Shown here piece after piece: positions 37,437-47,606 of a DNA stretch of 48,873 nucleotides (positions within the stretch are counted from its first letter, which is position 1; every line of letters begins with the position of its first letter). The notes beneath the pieces were generated by a model. It was not told the origin of the DNA. It worked only from the letters and a program-made list of their open reading frames with translations, and ran no database searches. The position numbers and the translations under genes were made by a program. Source of the DNA: Arsenophonus endosymbiont of Aleurodicus floccissimus (GTDB taxonomy: Bacteria > Pseudomonadota > Gammaproteobacteria > Enterobacterales > Enterobacteriaceae); assembly GCF_900343025.1 (NCBI RefSeq), contig NZ_OUND01000007.1:1-48873 (forward strand). The letters are read 5' to 3'.

Positions 37437-39222
37437 GGTTGCCGCCCCTGTAATTCATTCTTAATCTGCTGGCTGATTTTCTCAGTGAGCTTTTTGCTAT
37501 CCGGTAATGTTGTTTTGCTATTAAGCTCATCATAAAACTTAGTGAAATCGAGCGTATCAAATCTTACCCGTTGCAACTCATCAATCGTCAGTCCGCGACA
37601 ATCAGGATGCTTCGCACTACCAAATCTTACACCAAGCTGACCACCCCGACCTTGTGATTAGACAATCTGCGCGAGCTTACTACTATCAAACATACAATAG
37701 CTGTGTTTTTTCGCAAGCACACCCCTAACACGTCTTCGGCGCAAAATTCAACCCACATCGACCACCAAGCCTTTCTCTTTGGCTTTACCAATGGCTTTTT
37801 CTTCACTGTCACAACTGGCAAGGCCAATATCTTGCCCCCAACCTGTACTTTTACAACAATTACTAAAGCCAATCGCCGTTTTACGGCACGCCATCGGTTT
37901 ACCGGTAAACGTACTGATATTTTGGCCATCCACACCGATGTCTTTACCGGCTTTGGCTAGTGCGGTTAATTGCGATACCGCTTCACCAAAATCATTGTTT
38001 TTACCGGCGGCAATAGCGGCACATTTGCCGTCTGAGCAGTAGAATTTACCGCCACAAAGAAAACCTTCTCCATGAGTGGTTTGCTGACACTGGAACTTCA
38101 CCGATTCTTTAACGCATAAATTGCCGATTTTCTGCAAACACTGGCGCGACCCTTCACTGCAATTGGGGTCTTTTTCCCAACGACCACAAGTATTATCATC
38201 GTTTTCAGAGACGACCCACTGTTCGGATTGTTGCCAGTAAGGGAGTGTGACAGGATAACGTTTACCATCTTTAACGACATAACGAGTTTCTCCTTTTTAA
38301 CTGCACCAGGCTTTGGCTTTGACGGCATTCGCTTTATCCACGAGGCAGTTCGCTGTCCAAACGACTTTTGGATGCCAGATTGCTTCATTGACTTTTACGG
38401 TAAAGTGCAACGTTAATTTGGCGGGGCTATTAAAGCGATATCTTTTCGCACTGTCTCGATCGTTGTGTGAGAATCGGATGGGTCGACTTTGACTAAATTT
38501 TCGGTCAGTTATATTCAGTTCTCCACTCAGCGTCTGTCTTGAGCCGATCCAATAAAAGAAATCACCACCAAGCCCTGAAACTTCCACACCGCCATAGCAA
38601 CGATGGCAACCTGGGTGAGCATAAGTTACTTTTTCTATCGTCCCCTCACTATCCGGCGTGATAACCACCACAATCCGACTCCCTTCCTTATGGAACGGTA
38701 AATTTTGCAATTGATATTCCCGTGGGATAGTTCTGCTTTGCGTTTCACTTGTCCATTCAACGCTGGCCGTATTGGCACAGGTACTGACAATGGTTTTTCC
38801 CCGCTCGCAAACATGCCCTTTAAAGCTTGACTGGCTAATTTTTTTACTGTGCTGACTGCGGTGATGCCTTCTGCATTTTCCTATATCGTCTGGCTGTTTT
38901 TCACCATATTCGATTGCCAGTCGATTTTATCCTTGGGATTGTTGATATAGGTTTCACGGGCGAGTTTGCCTAATTCACTTTCATTAAGGGACTGATTGGC
39001 AGCATTACCTATTTTCGATGAATCTTGATAAAAATCGGCCTCATTCGGGTTAGCGGTAAAATTGGTTAGTTCCTTTTGTGGCTAAAAATCCTTAAGGGTA
39101 GACTCTGCTTGCTTTTGTGTTTATTCGGCAAGGTCATAACCTTCTTTCGCGGGCACTATCCATATCGTTGGTAAAAGCCGATATCGCAAACATAAAGAGC
39201 GGCACGGTCAGTGTTTATTCAT
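37433..39222 (-). pseudogene. traN: traN, mating-pair stabilisation outer-membrane protein (heavily broken)
   Basis: TraN is the large Cys-rich adhesin contacting the recipient. The ATG at 39222 overlaps the trbC stop, but a stop follows within five codons. Later pieces are recognisable: HPGCHRCYGGVEVSGLGGDF, CLQKIGNLCVKESVKFQCQ, CRKTAIGFSNCCKSTGWG and CDSEEKAIGKAKEK. The C-terminus NPDCRGLT-like (KHPDCRGLTIDELQRVRFDT) ends at 37433. At least eight breaks exist. Total length (about 595 codons) is close to F TraN (602). Confidence 0.88.
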
Positions 39223-39637
39223 TGCGGCACGCTCCATGACGATTAATCTGCGTTAATCCTTCATCCAGCGCCATTGAGCCATACACGATATCAAAATCCT
39301 TACCACAACGTTTAACCAGCGCAGGCGCCTGGATAATACCATAATAGTCAAAGCGCAGCGGATCAACCCGGATGCCTGCTACCTGATATTTTTCAATCAG
39401 ATTGAGTAAGTAGCGTGCGGTTTTTTCCATACTGTTGTCAATCAGGCCATTAAAATATACCGTAATTCCTTTTGCCTGTGCCGATTTTAATAGTGGCACT
39501 AACGTTTTTTCGGGGATGCTGGAGGATAAAAAATAGGCAGTTTCTTGTGTAATACCTTCTAACGGTATCCCTTCCTCTGCCTGTGTGGCGATTGAAGTGA
39601 TTAATATCAAAAGTGAAAATAATGCGATTTTTGGCAT
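39215..39637 (-). CDS. trbC: TrbC, periplasmic pilus-assembly protein
   Basis: TrbC of F-type systems is a thioredoxin-fold periplasmic protein that works with TraW and TraU. The best start is the ATG at 39637, six bases after an AGGAG site that lies in the end of traU. A signal peptide ends near TQAEE. FLSSSIPEKTLVPLLKSA and TVYFNGLIDNSM follow, then VDPLRFDYYGI and VKRCGKDFDIVYGS, all typical. The frame is intact (140 codons). F TrbC is longer (about 210), so this may be a short version. Confidence 0.85.
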   Translation of the reverse strand: MPKIALFSLLILITSIATQAEEGIPLEGITQETAYFLSSSIPEKTLVPLLKSAQAKGITVYFNGLIDNSMEKTARYLLNLIEKYQVAGIRVDPLRFDYYGIIQAPALVKRCGKDFDIVYGSMALDEGLTQINRHGACRNE

Positions 39638-39639
39638 CG

Positions 39640-40649
39640 TTATTCTCCTAAAGCAGCACACAGTTGCGTTTTTTCCACACCAGATAGCCGTAGTTTTTTT
39701 TTGGTATTGGGCATTTCTTTACCGGTTTGCCAGCTAATCACACTGCGACTGGTGGGATGACACTGACTAGCATCCGGCACCGGATTGACCATCTGATAGC
39801 GATAACGGCTTTTTGGTATAATCACGGTCGGGTATTCCTGACATACGGCTTTATTTTCCCCTATCGTGCCCCAAATCATGCCCTGGCGATGTAATTTAAA
39901 ATTCATGCGCTCGGTGAGTAATAACGCACTATTAATGCCACTGCTTTCGGAATAAATCGTCCCTGTGAATGGATACATTGAGCCATGTGAACCAGCGCAC
40001 CAAAAGAGCGCATCCAGTGGTAAGCGGGCTTCACTGGCAATCGCATCGGCGGCACAGGCTAAATAGGCAATGCCGTTGCCAAAAAGTAGCGCCTCTGGAT
40101 TGGTAAAAAGCGCCAGATTGTCGTCCATCTACATCGGGTCAAGCTCAGAGAGATAGCCAATGTCATATTCACCGCCTTGCATACAGCCAATGGTGGTCAA
40201 GATATTGAGCCAGCTAATCAAGGGATATTTATACCAGTGAACGTAGTACATCCAGCCTGGGTTTTCATTGGCGACTTTGGTGCCTTTTCCTATGCTAATC
40301 TGCCCAATCGGAATGGTGAAACCGCCTATATTGACCCATATTGACCATGTACAATCGGCGCGCGGGTAACACCGGTCATGGCAAACGGCTCCCAGAAACC
40401 TATCGCAATCCCTGGGCGCTGAAATAACGGCGGTGACGCAGGACATAGCTGAATCGGCGAGGAAGGATTGCGCGTATCCGGCAGGCTACTGCTATTTAAA
40501 CTAATATCACCAAGGCTGATTGGAAACAGATAGCGCTAGCAGATATCGGTAATAGGATTGACCCAACGACCCTCACACAATGATGCTTTTGCTAGCATCG
40601 GGTTAAGCAGCAAAAAAGCGAGCAATAAGTGCAAGCGTCGCGTTTTCAT
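39640..40649 (-). pseudogene. traU: traU, transfer protein (stop and frameshifts)
   Basis: TraU is a Cys-rich periplasmic protein needed for DNA transfer. A signal peptide (start at 40649) precedes CEGRWVNPITDIC. The next residue, Trp in F TraU, is TAG at 40536-40538. Conserved blocks follow: YVHWYKYPLISWLNILTTIG, GGEYDIGYLSELDPM, then after an in-frame TAG at 40129 LFWCAGSHGSMYPF, KLHRQGMIWGTIGENKAVC and YQMVNPVPDASQCHP. A frame change lies near 40380. Length is 335 codons, the family size. Confidence 0.92.
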
Positions 40650-40657
40650 TATGCGCC

Positions 40658-41353
40658 TCACTTCGCTTTTTGGACGGCGGCTAATACCGTTTTTTCATCG
40701 ACCACACCGGTTAACATCGCGGTGTTGTTCACGTCTGGATTTTTAGTGGCAGTGACAATGAAAGCGAGTGTGGTTTTTATATTTAACACTTCCAAAAAGT
40801 ATTTGGTTTGCCTGGCTATCTTGTCGCTGGTGACATCCCAACCCAAAAGCTCATCTTTCGTGCCAGCAAACGCAGTCCCTACGCCAAACATTGCTTCTTT
40901 TACGGATTGCCCCTTAAACAGCTGGCTAAAATAGTGCATAAATGCCTTCTCTCCCTGCAATATCCAGACTTTTATTTCAGCCTGAGACGCTAATTGGGCA
41001 TTCGGTAATTCACCTTGTGTATTTCGAAATATCACGCGAATATCGGGGTGGTTTTTTGCCAGCGTTAACAACTTCGGTGCCATTTTTTTACAGTCGGCAC
41101 ACGCATAATCGTAAACCGCGACAAGCGTGACGCTTCCTTTTGCATTAATGACCGGATGCATGCCACCATAATTCGTACTGATATCTTCAATGGCGCTTTT
41201 TTGGATCTCTTCCGCGATCAGCACTTTACAACCTAATGCAATAATCGTGTCGCCCTCGGTATATTTTGGCGTACAATGTGTTATTTCGGCTAATACCGCA
41301 GCCGGCAACAGTAATGCGCTCAATAATAAACCCACTGTGATACGGCTTTTCAT
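40658..41353 (-). CDS. DsbC/TrbB-like thiol-disulfide protein in the tra operon
   Basis: A 231-residue periplasmic protein with signal peptide (cut near VLAE) and a thioredoxin-fold domain with CADC at residues 85-88 (YDYACADCKKMAPKL). Such proteins form or rearrange disulfides in Cys-rich transfer proteins; TraU and TraN downstream are Cys-rich. F carries TrbB later in the operon (between traQ and traH), while here it lies before traU. The frame is intact. It may be a conjugation-specific DsbC or DsbA homologue. Confidence 0.78.
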   Translation of the reverse strand: MKSRITVGLLLSALLLPAAVLAEITHCTPKYTEGDTIIALGCKVLIAEEIQKSAIEDISTNYGGMHPVINAKGSVTLVAVYDYACADCKKMAPKLLTLAKNHPDIRVIFRNTQGELPNAQLASQAEIKVWILQGEKAFMHYFSQLFKGQSVKEAMFGVGTAFAGTKDELLGWDVTSDKIARQTKYFLEVLNIKTTLAFIVTATKNPDVNNTAMLTGVVDEKTVLAAVQKAK

Positions 41354-41402
41354 AAAATCTCCTGTTTTTGTATTCTGATTTCGGTGCCTTTTCTTAAGCT
41401 CA

Positions 41403-41708
41403 TCAGCCGATTAAATAATTCATCACCAATGTCGGCATCAGTTTTGTTTCATTAAAGACGTAAACTTCGTCGTCAGGCGAAAATTCAGAGGCTACTTGAT
41501 GACTGAATTCAATTAAAACGTCAAAATGTTCAATTTCTGGGTCTGGGTAATGGCATAAACAAATACGCATATCAGGAATACCGACATTCATCATCACTCT
41601 CAGCTCTTTCCATATTTTCTGCTCAAGCGTCCCGCTGTGAGGATAAAGATAAATACGGTGATGATCGGGTTTTTCGGGATTAACGTCTAAATCTTCAAAC
41701 TAACTCAT
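41403..41708 (-). pseudogene. Unknown tra-operon protein with stop at codon 3
   Basis: The ATG at 41708 overlaps the traW stop (ATGA), but the third codon is TAG (41700-41702). From codon 4 the frame is open for about 98 codons (FEDLDVNPEKPDHHRIYLYP, then LEQKIWKEL and PDMRICLCHYPDPEIEHFDV). An internal GTG at 41597 could start a shorter form of 64 residues. No family is recognised. It could be a cytoplasmic protein, since no signal or membrane segment is seen. Confidence 0.55.
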
Positions 41709-42328
41709 TTTACCGCCACCTCAGTTATGCGTAATAATGATTCATTTGGCATTTTATCGACCACGCTGGGTAATTTCTCAATGCCAAACCGGTTAACTAA
41801 AACGCCACCCTGGTCAAAGTAGATCCGCTGATTTAAGGTCTCCGCCGTTGTTTTTATATTCTCGTTCACCAAAATGATTTTATGGATGGCGGTCGTGGTT
41901 TTTTGCGCAGCGGCCCAGACAAGCTGCTTTTCATCATCGCCATCAATAAAATAAAGCGTTTCATTAAACGGCGTGATATCAAAGGGGCTTACCTTCTGTC
42001 CTTTGCGCGCAAAGACGATGCCATTGTGGTCACGAATATCTTTAGTGACGGTGAAACTGGGATCAAACGTCCGGGTGGTATTTTTTAACGCTTTGGTGAG
42101 TCGGTGAACAGGCTCAGGTCGTTCGGCATTTTTTGTTCCCCGTTCACGCCATTCATAGTGAATTTTCTCCTCATTGCCTAAAAAGGCACTTTCAACCTGC
42201 TTCTCTATCACGGTAAGGAGATTTTGTTCGGCTATCCCCCATACATCACCAAACGTGCCGATTTCAGAGGCTAGACTGACCGCACTAAAACTCATCAAAA
42301 TTCCGACACAAGGCAGCCACTTATTCAT
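41705..42328 (-). CDS. traW: TraW, periplasmic pilus-assembly protein
   Basis: TraW works with TrbC and TraU in F-pilus assembly. The 207-residue chain has a signal peptide cut near SLAS, then EIGTFGDVWGIAEQNLL, as in F TraW (LGTWGDLWPVKEPDML-like). FARKGQKVSPFD and LYFIDGDDEKQL follow, with FDQGGVLVNRFGIEKLPSVV at the C-terminus. It overlaps trbI by eight bases and the next gene by ATGA. The frame is intact. Confidence 0.93.
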   Translation of the reverse strand: MNKWLPCVGILMSFSAVSLASEIGTFGDVWGIAEQNLLTVIEKQVESAFLGNEEKIHYEWRERGTKNAERPEPVHRLTKALKNTTRTFDPSFTVTKDIRDHNGIVFARKGQKVSPFDITPFNETLYFIDGDDEKQLVWAAAQKTTTAIHKIILVNENIKTTAETLNQRIYFDQGGVLVNRFGIEKLPSVVDKMPNESLLRITEVAVK

Positions 42329-42647
42329 GATTTTTCATCGCCTCTACAATTTGTTGCTGGATATCAGCTGTTTTATCCACTGCCCCGCTCACCAATATTA
42401 ACGTGTTACCTTTAGCTTCTTTTTCTAAAACAGCCTTCAGAGTGTTGTTGTATTTTGCAATGAGTTGGTCTTTTTGCGCCTCCATTAAGTCCAGTTTACT
42501 AACCTGTACCAAAAAGCGATCAGTGGTCTTCTTCATATCAAAAGTGACAATGTTTGGCGGCGGAAAAAGCCAGTATTGTGCGGAAATAAACAGCAGCGCA
42601 ATTAACAGGCTACTCGCAATAAATTTTATGATGGAAGTCGTTTTCAT
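42321..42647 (-). CDS. trbI: TrbI, F-type small inner-membrane protein
   Basis: F-type TrbI affects pilus retraction. The 108-residue protein has one membrane anchor (residues 8-27), the motif FDMKKTTDRFLVQ and a helical periplasmic part ending in QQQIVEAMKN. F TrbI is 128 residues with the same layout. It stands directly before traW, as in F, and its frame is intact. Confidence 0.82.
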   Translation of the reverse strand: MKTTSIIKFIASSLLIALLFISAQYWLFPPPNIVTFDMKKTTDRFLVQVSKLDLMEAQKDQLIAKYNNTLKAVLEKEAKGNTLILVSGAVDKTADIQQQIVEAMKNHE

Positions 42648-42651
42648 GCGA

Positions 42652-43224
42652 CTAGGCCTTTTTGACGGGCTTTTTCAGTGCAGGCAAGTTATCCATTACG
42701 CCTAATAGGGCAAGCAAACCTGAAGACACTAATGCCGCATGACCTAAAGAAAGAAAAAATATCAGCGGCGCCGGCAGATTCGCGTTAACGGCGAACAGCT
42801 GAATTTGACTGACATCCAGTCCGAGATTGTGAGCAGTGAATCCCACCATCAGCAAAATTATTGCTGACCAATACAGCATTTCTACCATCCACTTTAAATA
42901 GGTGTTTGGCTTTAACACTGCGTTGACCCATCGAGGTTGGGTTGTTTTTTGGCTGAAATACTCAACGATTGCCAAACCCAAACAAAAAATCCCTAAAATC
43001 CAGAGTGTCTGGGTCATCCCCCAAAAAAGCGCCAGGATTTCAAGGTTAGGGTTTTGTTTTATTAGTTGGGTGACGGCGTTGAACGATATCCCGCCTGCCC
43101 CTACCCCAAGGGTATAAAAACAAGACACCAACAGAATGAAAAACGAAGCGAAAGTGAAGTTGATCGCTTTACTTATTGCATGCGTTTTCGTTAATCCTGT
43201 GAGTAATGAGATTATTCTTTTCAT
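42652..43224 (-). CDS. Four-helix membrane protein between traC and trbI
   Basis: The start is best at 43224 (TTGGAG nine bases upstream), giving 191 residues. Hydrophobic segments lie at about residues 22-42, 63-87, 108-132 and 145-180. The C-terminus is basic (KKPVKKA). F has no gene of this size here, so it is either a lineage-specific tra gene or a passenger. Its 3' end is five bases from trbI, so it is in the operon. The frame is intact. No family was recognised. Confidence 0.6.
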   Translation of the reverse strand: MKRIISLLTGLTKTHAISKAINFTFASFFILLVSCFYTLGVGAGGISFNAVTQLIKQNPNLEILALFWGMTQTLWILGIFCLGLAIVEYFSQKTTQPRWVNAVLKPNTYLKWMVEMLYWSAIILLMVGFTAHNLGLDVSQIQLFAVNANLPAPLIFFLSLGHAALVSSGLLALLGVMDNLPALKKPVKKA

Positions 43225-43269
43225 TTTTGGGTTCTCCAAAAAAATTAATCGGTTAAGGTGATTACAGTT

Positions 43270-43533
43270 GGGGTTGTACGCCGGAACCGCCGAAATTTCC
43301 GGCATCAGGAATCAGGCGGCTTTTTGATCATATTTCAATGTGCTGACGTGTACGATTATGGTGCCATCAATGAGAATTTATTCGTCCCGTTATATGAGAC
43401 GTTGCGGCCAGCTATTTTTCGTACTTGAATGGCGGGCTTAGCTGCTGTCAGGTTAACGGCGGTCATACGTACAGGCCGCCGAACGCCAAAATTATGCGTC
43501 ACGAAAATTTCGGCGGTTCCGGCATAGAACCCC
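43270..43533. mobile_element. 264-bp MITE-like element with 29-bp inverted ends
   Basis: The left end GGGGTTGTAC is followed by GCCGGAACCGCCGAAATTT (43280-43298). The right end carries the exact complement of the 19-base part at 43505-43523, and the complement of GGGGTTCTAT outside it, so 27 of 29 bases pair. The 6-bp repeat ACAGTT flanks it at 43264-43269 and 43534-43539. The inside, about 206 bp, has no open frame. Inverted ends plus target duplication without a transposase define a non-autonomous element. The parent family was not identified. Confidence 0.85.
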
Positions 43534-43762
43534 ACAGTTGTTTCCTAAAGCCCTATCCCATGGCATGTTTGGGTAATATCCCGAATACTTGTTGAAATCA
43601 TGAAAAATTCAGTGGTGAGCGCAACGATTAGTATCCTGTAAATTATCCATCGCTACCTTGACTGCGGATGTGACTTGAGAAACACACACAACAATGCAAT
43701 GATTATCAACGCAGTGATGATTATGATGTCCAATCCCCCCTCCTCCCCTCTCACAGTTTCAC
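43534..43762. other. Gap between traC and the MITE; possible tiny membrane peptide
   Basis: About 230 bp. On the minus strand a TTG at 43733, behind a purine-rich GGAGGAGGGG stretch, opens 26 codons of a hydrophobic peptide (LDIIIITALIIIALLCVFLK at its start) ending at 43653. A second frame (MDNLQDTNRC from about 43646) is closed by a TGA and runs on toward the MITE. Both are speculative. Confidence 0.3.
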
Positions 43763-46336
43763 CTACTTCAATTTAGCCAATAACGCAGGGTCTTTCTGTT
43801 GCGCCATTTCAAAAATAATGTCATTGATGTTCGCGCCTTCTTTCAGGCGTTTTTCCCGATAGGTAAAGTCATCACCGCGGGAGGAAAACAGTTCATTGCT
43901 TAACGGGTCGAGCATCAATCGATGAAAGCTGCTATAACCGCCAACGCTTAAATGCACGGCACTAAATCCGGCAAGACTGGCAGGGGGGAATTTTTGAATT
44001 AACGCCCACTCCATCTCGTTAAAAATCGCAGGCTCTTCTTTATGGAAGGTGGTAAACGCTTTTACGTCTTACATCATGGTGAATTTAAAGCTGCTATTGT
44101 CATAACATGCTAGTGACGCGGTACTCAGGTTTTTATCATGGATACCTTGGGTTAAGGTACCAAATGAACCATTATGTTTACGGGCGGTACAGTAACCTTC
44201 CTCAATAAAGCCCTGACTTTGTGGCTTTCGGCATCCAGCAGTTTCCAACCTTCATCAATGATGTTCATCTTGCGTAAGCTACGCGGCATGTTGTACATCA
44301 GGTTTTCTGACCAGAGCATGAGCGTAAATAACACCACCATTAACAAACACGATTCGCTTTTAAGCCACCCAGCTCAGTGACCACAAAGCGCATATCAGAC
44401 TTTAAGGTTGGATCACTGCTGTTAAAGTATTTGCCGTATATTCCTTTGGTAGTATATTTATTCAACAATACCAGAATTTCATCAATGCGACCGGTGATAC
44501 GGCTAGCGGCCTTAATTTTACCGCGATGTTTTTTTAGATAATTAATGACATCATCAATGCGCATATCTTGTTTTTTGTCAGGCCAGGATTCGGTGATAGC
44601 GTCCAGTATCAACGATTCATGCACTTCATCCATCAATCCATTTGGGACTGGCCAGAATGCACAACTGGTCACGAATGCGCTCAGCGCTCAAGGTGATATC
44701 GGTGATATTGGTAAACGGATTAAAGCGCAAGGTTTCCCCGTTAATGTAAGTGCCACCGACACTCTGGCAAAAGGTTTTGTAACTATCGCCTATATCAAAG
44801 ATGGACAAATACCCGTCACTGTCTAGCACCTGTCTGGCAATCGTTTGTGCCAGCACCGATTTCCCCGCCCCTGCGGTACCGGATGCAAACCAGTTGAAAT
44901 TAGTATTTGGCAAACTGCCATCAAAAATATCCAGAAACGCCAGTTGATGGCGGTAACTCGGGAACACAATCCCTACCTGACTGAGTTTGTTATCGGCGAT
45001 AATTGGCATGAGATTGACCGCCTGAAAAGATTCCGCCCGCTGAATCACACCGATTTTTTAAAAGTCTTTCCAGAGCTTCGAGTTATCGCCTACCGCAAAG
45101 GGCAGGTGACCCAAGAAGTTCCGCATCTGCATTAAATCTGCTCTCACCATATTAAGCCCCTACATGGCAAACACTTTTTTGGTGCGCTCAGCTTCTTTAG
45201 CCACTTCTTCATCATCACAACAAAAGAGGGTGACGCCGAAGTAATAACCGGACAATGACGTCGCGGTGAACAGCAAGCCTTCGCGCAAGTGTTTCCATTC
45301 CGCGTGCTGGCGTTTGGTTGATGCGATATATTTGGCGTAAGAGGAGGCGACTTTACGTTCTAAATCCAGAAACTGCTTATTGGCGTCAGCCTGACTACGC
45401 GACTGGTCTTCGGTTTGAATAATAAAGCTCATCACAAATGGGCAACGGATGCCGTTTTACGGATTGAGTAAATTAGAAATGATGTTGCCTTTTTGCCAGA
45501 GATAGTGCTCTCTGGGATTACTGTCGAGATTAAAATGAATGGCACGGGTGGAAAACGGTTTGTCTTCTTCATTTCGGCCAGTGATTTCCACATACCCAGA
45601 CTTAAACCAGTAGCGGGTGTTGTTCTGCACAATCTGCTGATTAATGTCTTTGTCTTCTATCCACTCTGATGAATACGGTTTTAATCTTTCCGTATCCTGG
45701 TTAATCATTTTCCGCATCATCTGCAAAAAAAAAGCGGGTGATTGACGCATTGTCAGCGTGGATATCGGACGCATTGAGCGCACTTAATAGATTACGCCGA
45801 ATTTCACGCACTTTAATGATTTCACTTTCAGTGACTCGCTTGCATGGCTGGCAGAAGGCAAAATACAGATGATAATCTCTCAGCGTCAACGGCAGATTTT
45901 GCGGATTAGCAAACTGATTACGCGCAGCATCCAGATAAAAACCCTGCGTAATTTGATTGCATTCATCGGCACGATTGCCTTGCCAGCTAAAATCACGCAA
46001 TCCGGTGGTTAATTTCTCATACACCGTTTGACTGGACAGCAAAATCACCTGCAGCAGAATATCGCGCGGTAAATTGTTCTTAACCAGTTCTTCTAATGAT
46101 TCGACCAGCTTTTCATTTTCGCCTATTAAGGGCTGCGCTTCCAGTAAAAATCCCTGTGAGTGCTGGTGAATGAAAAGTTGATGGTCGCTGTCATAATCCC
46201 GATAGGGTAATAAGTCGTGTAAATGCGGATAATCCATCGACTCGAGCTTTTTCATCGTTTCACGGGTGGTGTCTTTTTCTATTAAAGCATTGGCCACCAG
46301 TTCAATGATTTTCAGTGGATTGACGTGTTTTAGCAT
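43763..46336 (-). pseudogene. traC: traC, F-type transfer ATPase (right copy, full length, broken)
   Basis: This is the complete version of the gene truncated at 41-2050. From the ATG at 46336 it spans 858 codons (F TraC 875). Walker A GTAGAGKS lies at about 44857-44880 and the Walker B region NIIDEGWKLLD near 44250. The C-terminus contains PLSNELFSSRGDDF and ends at 43763. Frames change near 45730 (extra G at 45734 not in the left copy), 45440, 45155, 45050, 44670, 44340 and 44060. The left copy has the breaks at 1150, 870, 765 and 385 in common. Confidence 0.9.
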
Positions 46337-46867
46337 CACACCTTCTCCACATTTGCCCAGCTAGCCGGTGTCGTCAGGAAATAAACCACTTCACCGGCAT
46401 GGACGACCTCATCCGGTGACACATAAGGTGCAATCCAGGCGCGCGTAATGCGCTCCACTTGCCGTGATGGCGCACTGATTTCACCCCAGACAAAGGGCTT
46501 GCAAGACACGCCATATTGGAAGGCGTAGTTGATTGATTCGTTAACCAGCGTAAGACAGATTTTTAGCCGGTAATGGTAATGGGTTGTTTCTATTCTGCGG
46601 TCGCTCGGTTAACACCGTCACCGCGGGTTCCAAATTGCTTAACTGAATAAAGCGGTAAGCCGATAGATTCAATCCTGTAGCGGACTTGACGACCTCCCCT
46701 TTATATTGCGCCGTTGAGTGGCTGGCGGTATCGGTCATCGCATCCGCCTCACTCATCCAGTAACCGGAATCTTTGGCCGGTTTACCAAATTCAACCTCAC
46801 TATTTATCCCCGCGCAACCGGAGAGCAATATTACGCTACTGATAAGCCATACGCGATACCTCAACAT
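46336..46867 (-). pseudogene. traV: traV (right copy of 2050-2581)
   Basis: This is identical in layout to the left copy: lipobox LLSGC, open frame to 46541, then the C-terminus with WIAPYV in another frame to 46336. The shared frameshift in both copies argues that it is real or a systematic error, not a random one. Confidence 0.85.
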
Positions 46868-47172
46868 GATGTTGACGTCTTCTTGTTAGGTTTTTTTTGA
46901 AAAATCCCGAGAGCCAGTCGCAACATACAAAGCATCAGTGTGATGGCGAGTGACAGACGAAAAACGGGAGTGAACAGGTCAATGGCTTTATCAATAGTTA
47001 AGTATATTGCTTCCGGTTCAAACGGATAACTTATTGACAAATTTCCGCTTAATGCAAAAGCAAGCGTGAGCCAGACAAACGTCACGGAGAAATAAAGGCT
47101 GACATTCATTATCAGTTGCAAGCCATGCAGGGCGGTTTTTTTAACGATTGACGCATTCGGCTCAACTGGCAA
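46861..47172 (-). CDS. Small tra-operon membrane protein (right copy of 2575-2886)
   Basis: This second copy, in the end overlap, of the 103-residue two-helix membrane protein is unchanged. See the entry at 2575-2886 for motifs and context. Confidence 0.6.
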   Translation of the reverse strand: MPVEPNASIVKKTALHGLQLIMNVSLYFSVTFVWLTLAFALSGNLSISYPFEPEAIYLTIDKAIDLFTPVFRLSLAITLMLCMLRLALGIFQKKPNKKTSTSC

Positions 47173-47316
47173 AAGGCGACGCTTTTTGTTCTCACCACAT
47201 TAAGGGGTGGGCGTTTAATGATGGGTCTCTACGCTAACGTATTCATGGATTTATTCCTCTTTGACTGGTTTCACCTGGGTTAATTTCGACAGAAAAGACG
47301 GATGATAAGTCGTAAA

Positions 47317-47380
47317 TGTCAACGATCACCGAAAACTGATCCACTTTTTATCTAAATACGATCAATTAAAATTGATCCAC
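47317..47380. repeat. 64-bp solo IS21-like terminus (right copy of 3031-3094)
   Basis: This is the overlap copy of the element at 3031-3094, with the same sequence and the same position beside the small membrane gene. Confidence 0.6.
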
Positions 47381-47384
47381 TGCT

Positions 47385-47606
47385 TTATTCGGTTATTGCT
47401 CCTAAGCGCCGCTTATCTTTCAATCGATAGCTTTCATCTCTAAATTTAAAGCCATCATCCGTTGATAAAGACCCAACATAAAAGAAGGCAATCGTTAACC
47501 AGAAAAAGATAACCGGTAAGTAAAAAAAGCCGTTTTTAATCAGTTGTAACGTGTGTTCAACGCCATGATTAATGGCGACGATGATTTTTATGGCTAACGT
47601 GTTCAT
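47385..47606 (-). CDS. Small membrane protein (right copy of 3099-3320)
   Basis: This overlap copy of the 73-residue single-helix protein is unchanged. It overlaps the traB stop by four bases. Confidence 0.5.
   Translation of the reverse strand: MNTLAIKIIVAINHGVEHTLQLIKNGFFYLPVIFFWLTIAFFYVGSLSTDDGFKFRDESYRLKDKRRLGAITE

Noticed and set aside
43270-43533. Integron attC-like site
   Set aside because: Long inverted ends with a 6-bp target duplication fit a MITE; no attC core site or integrase was seen.
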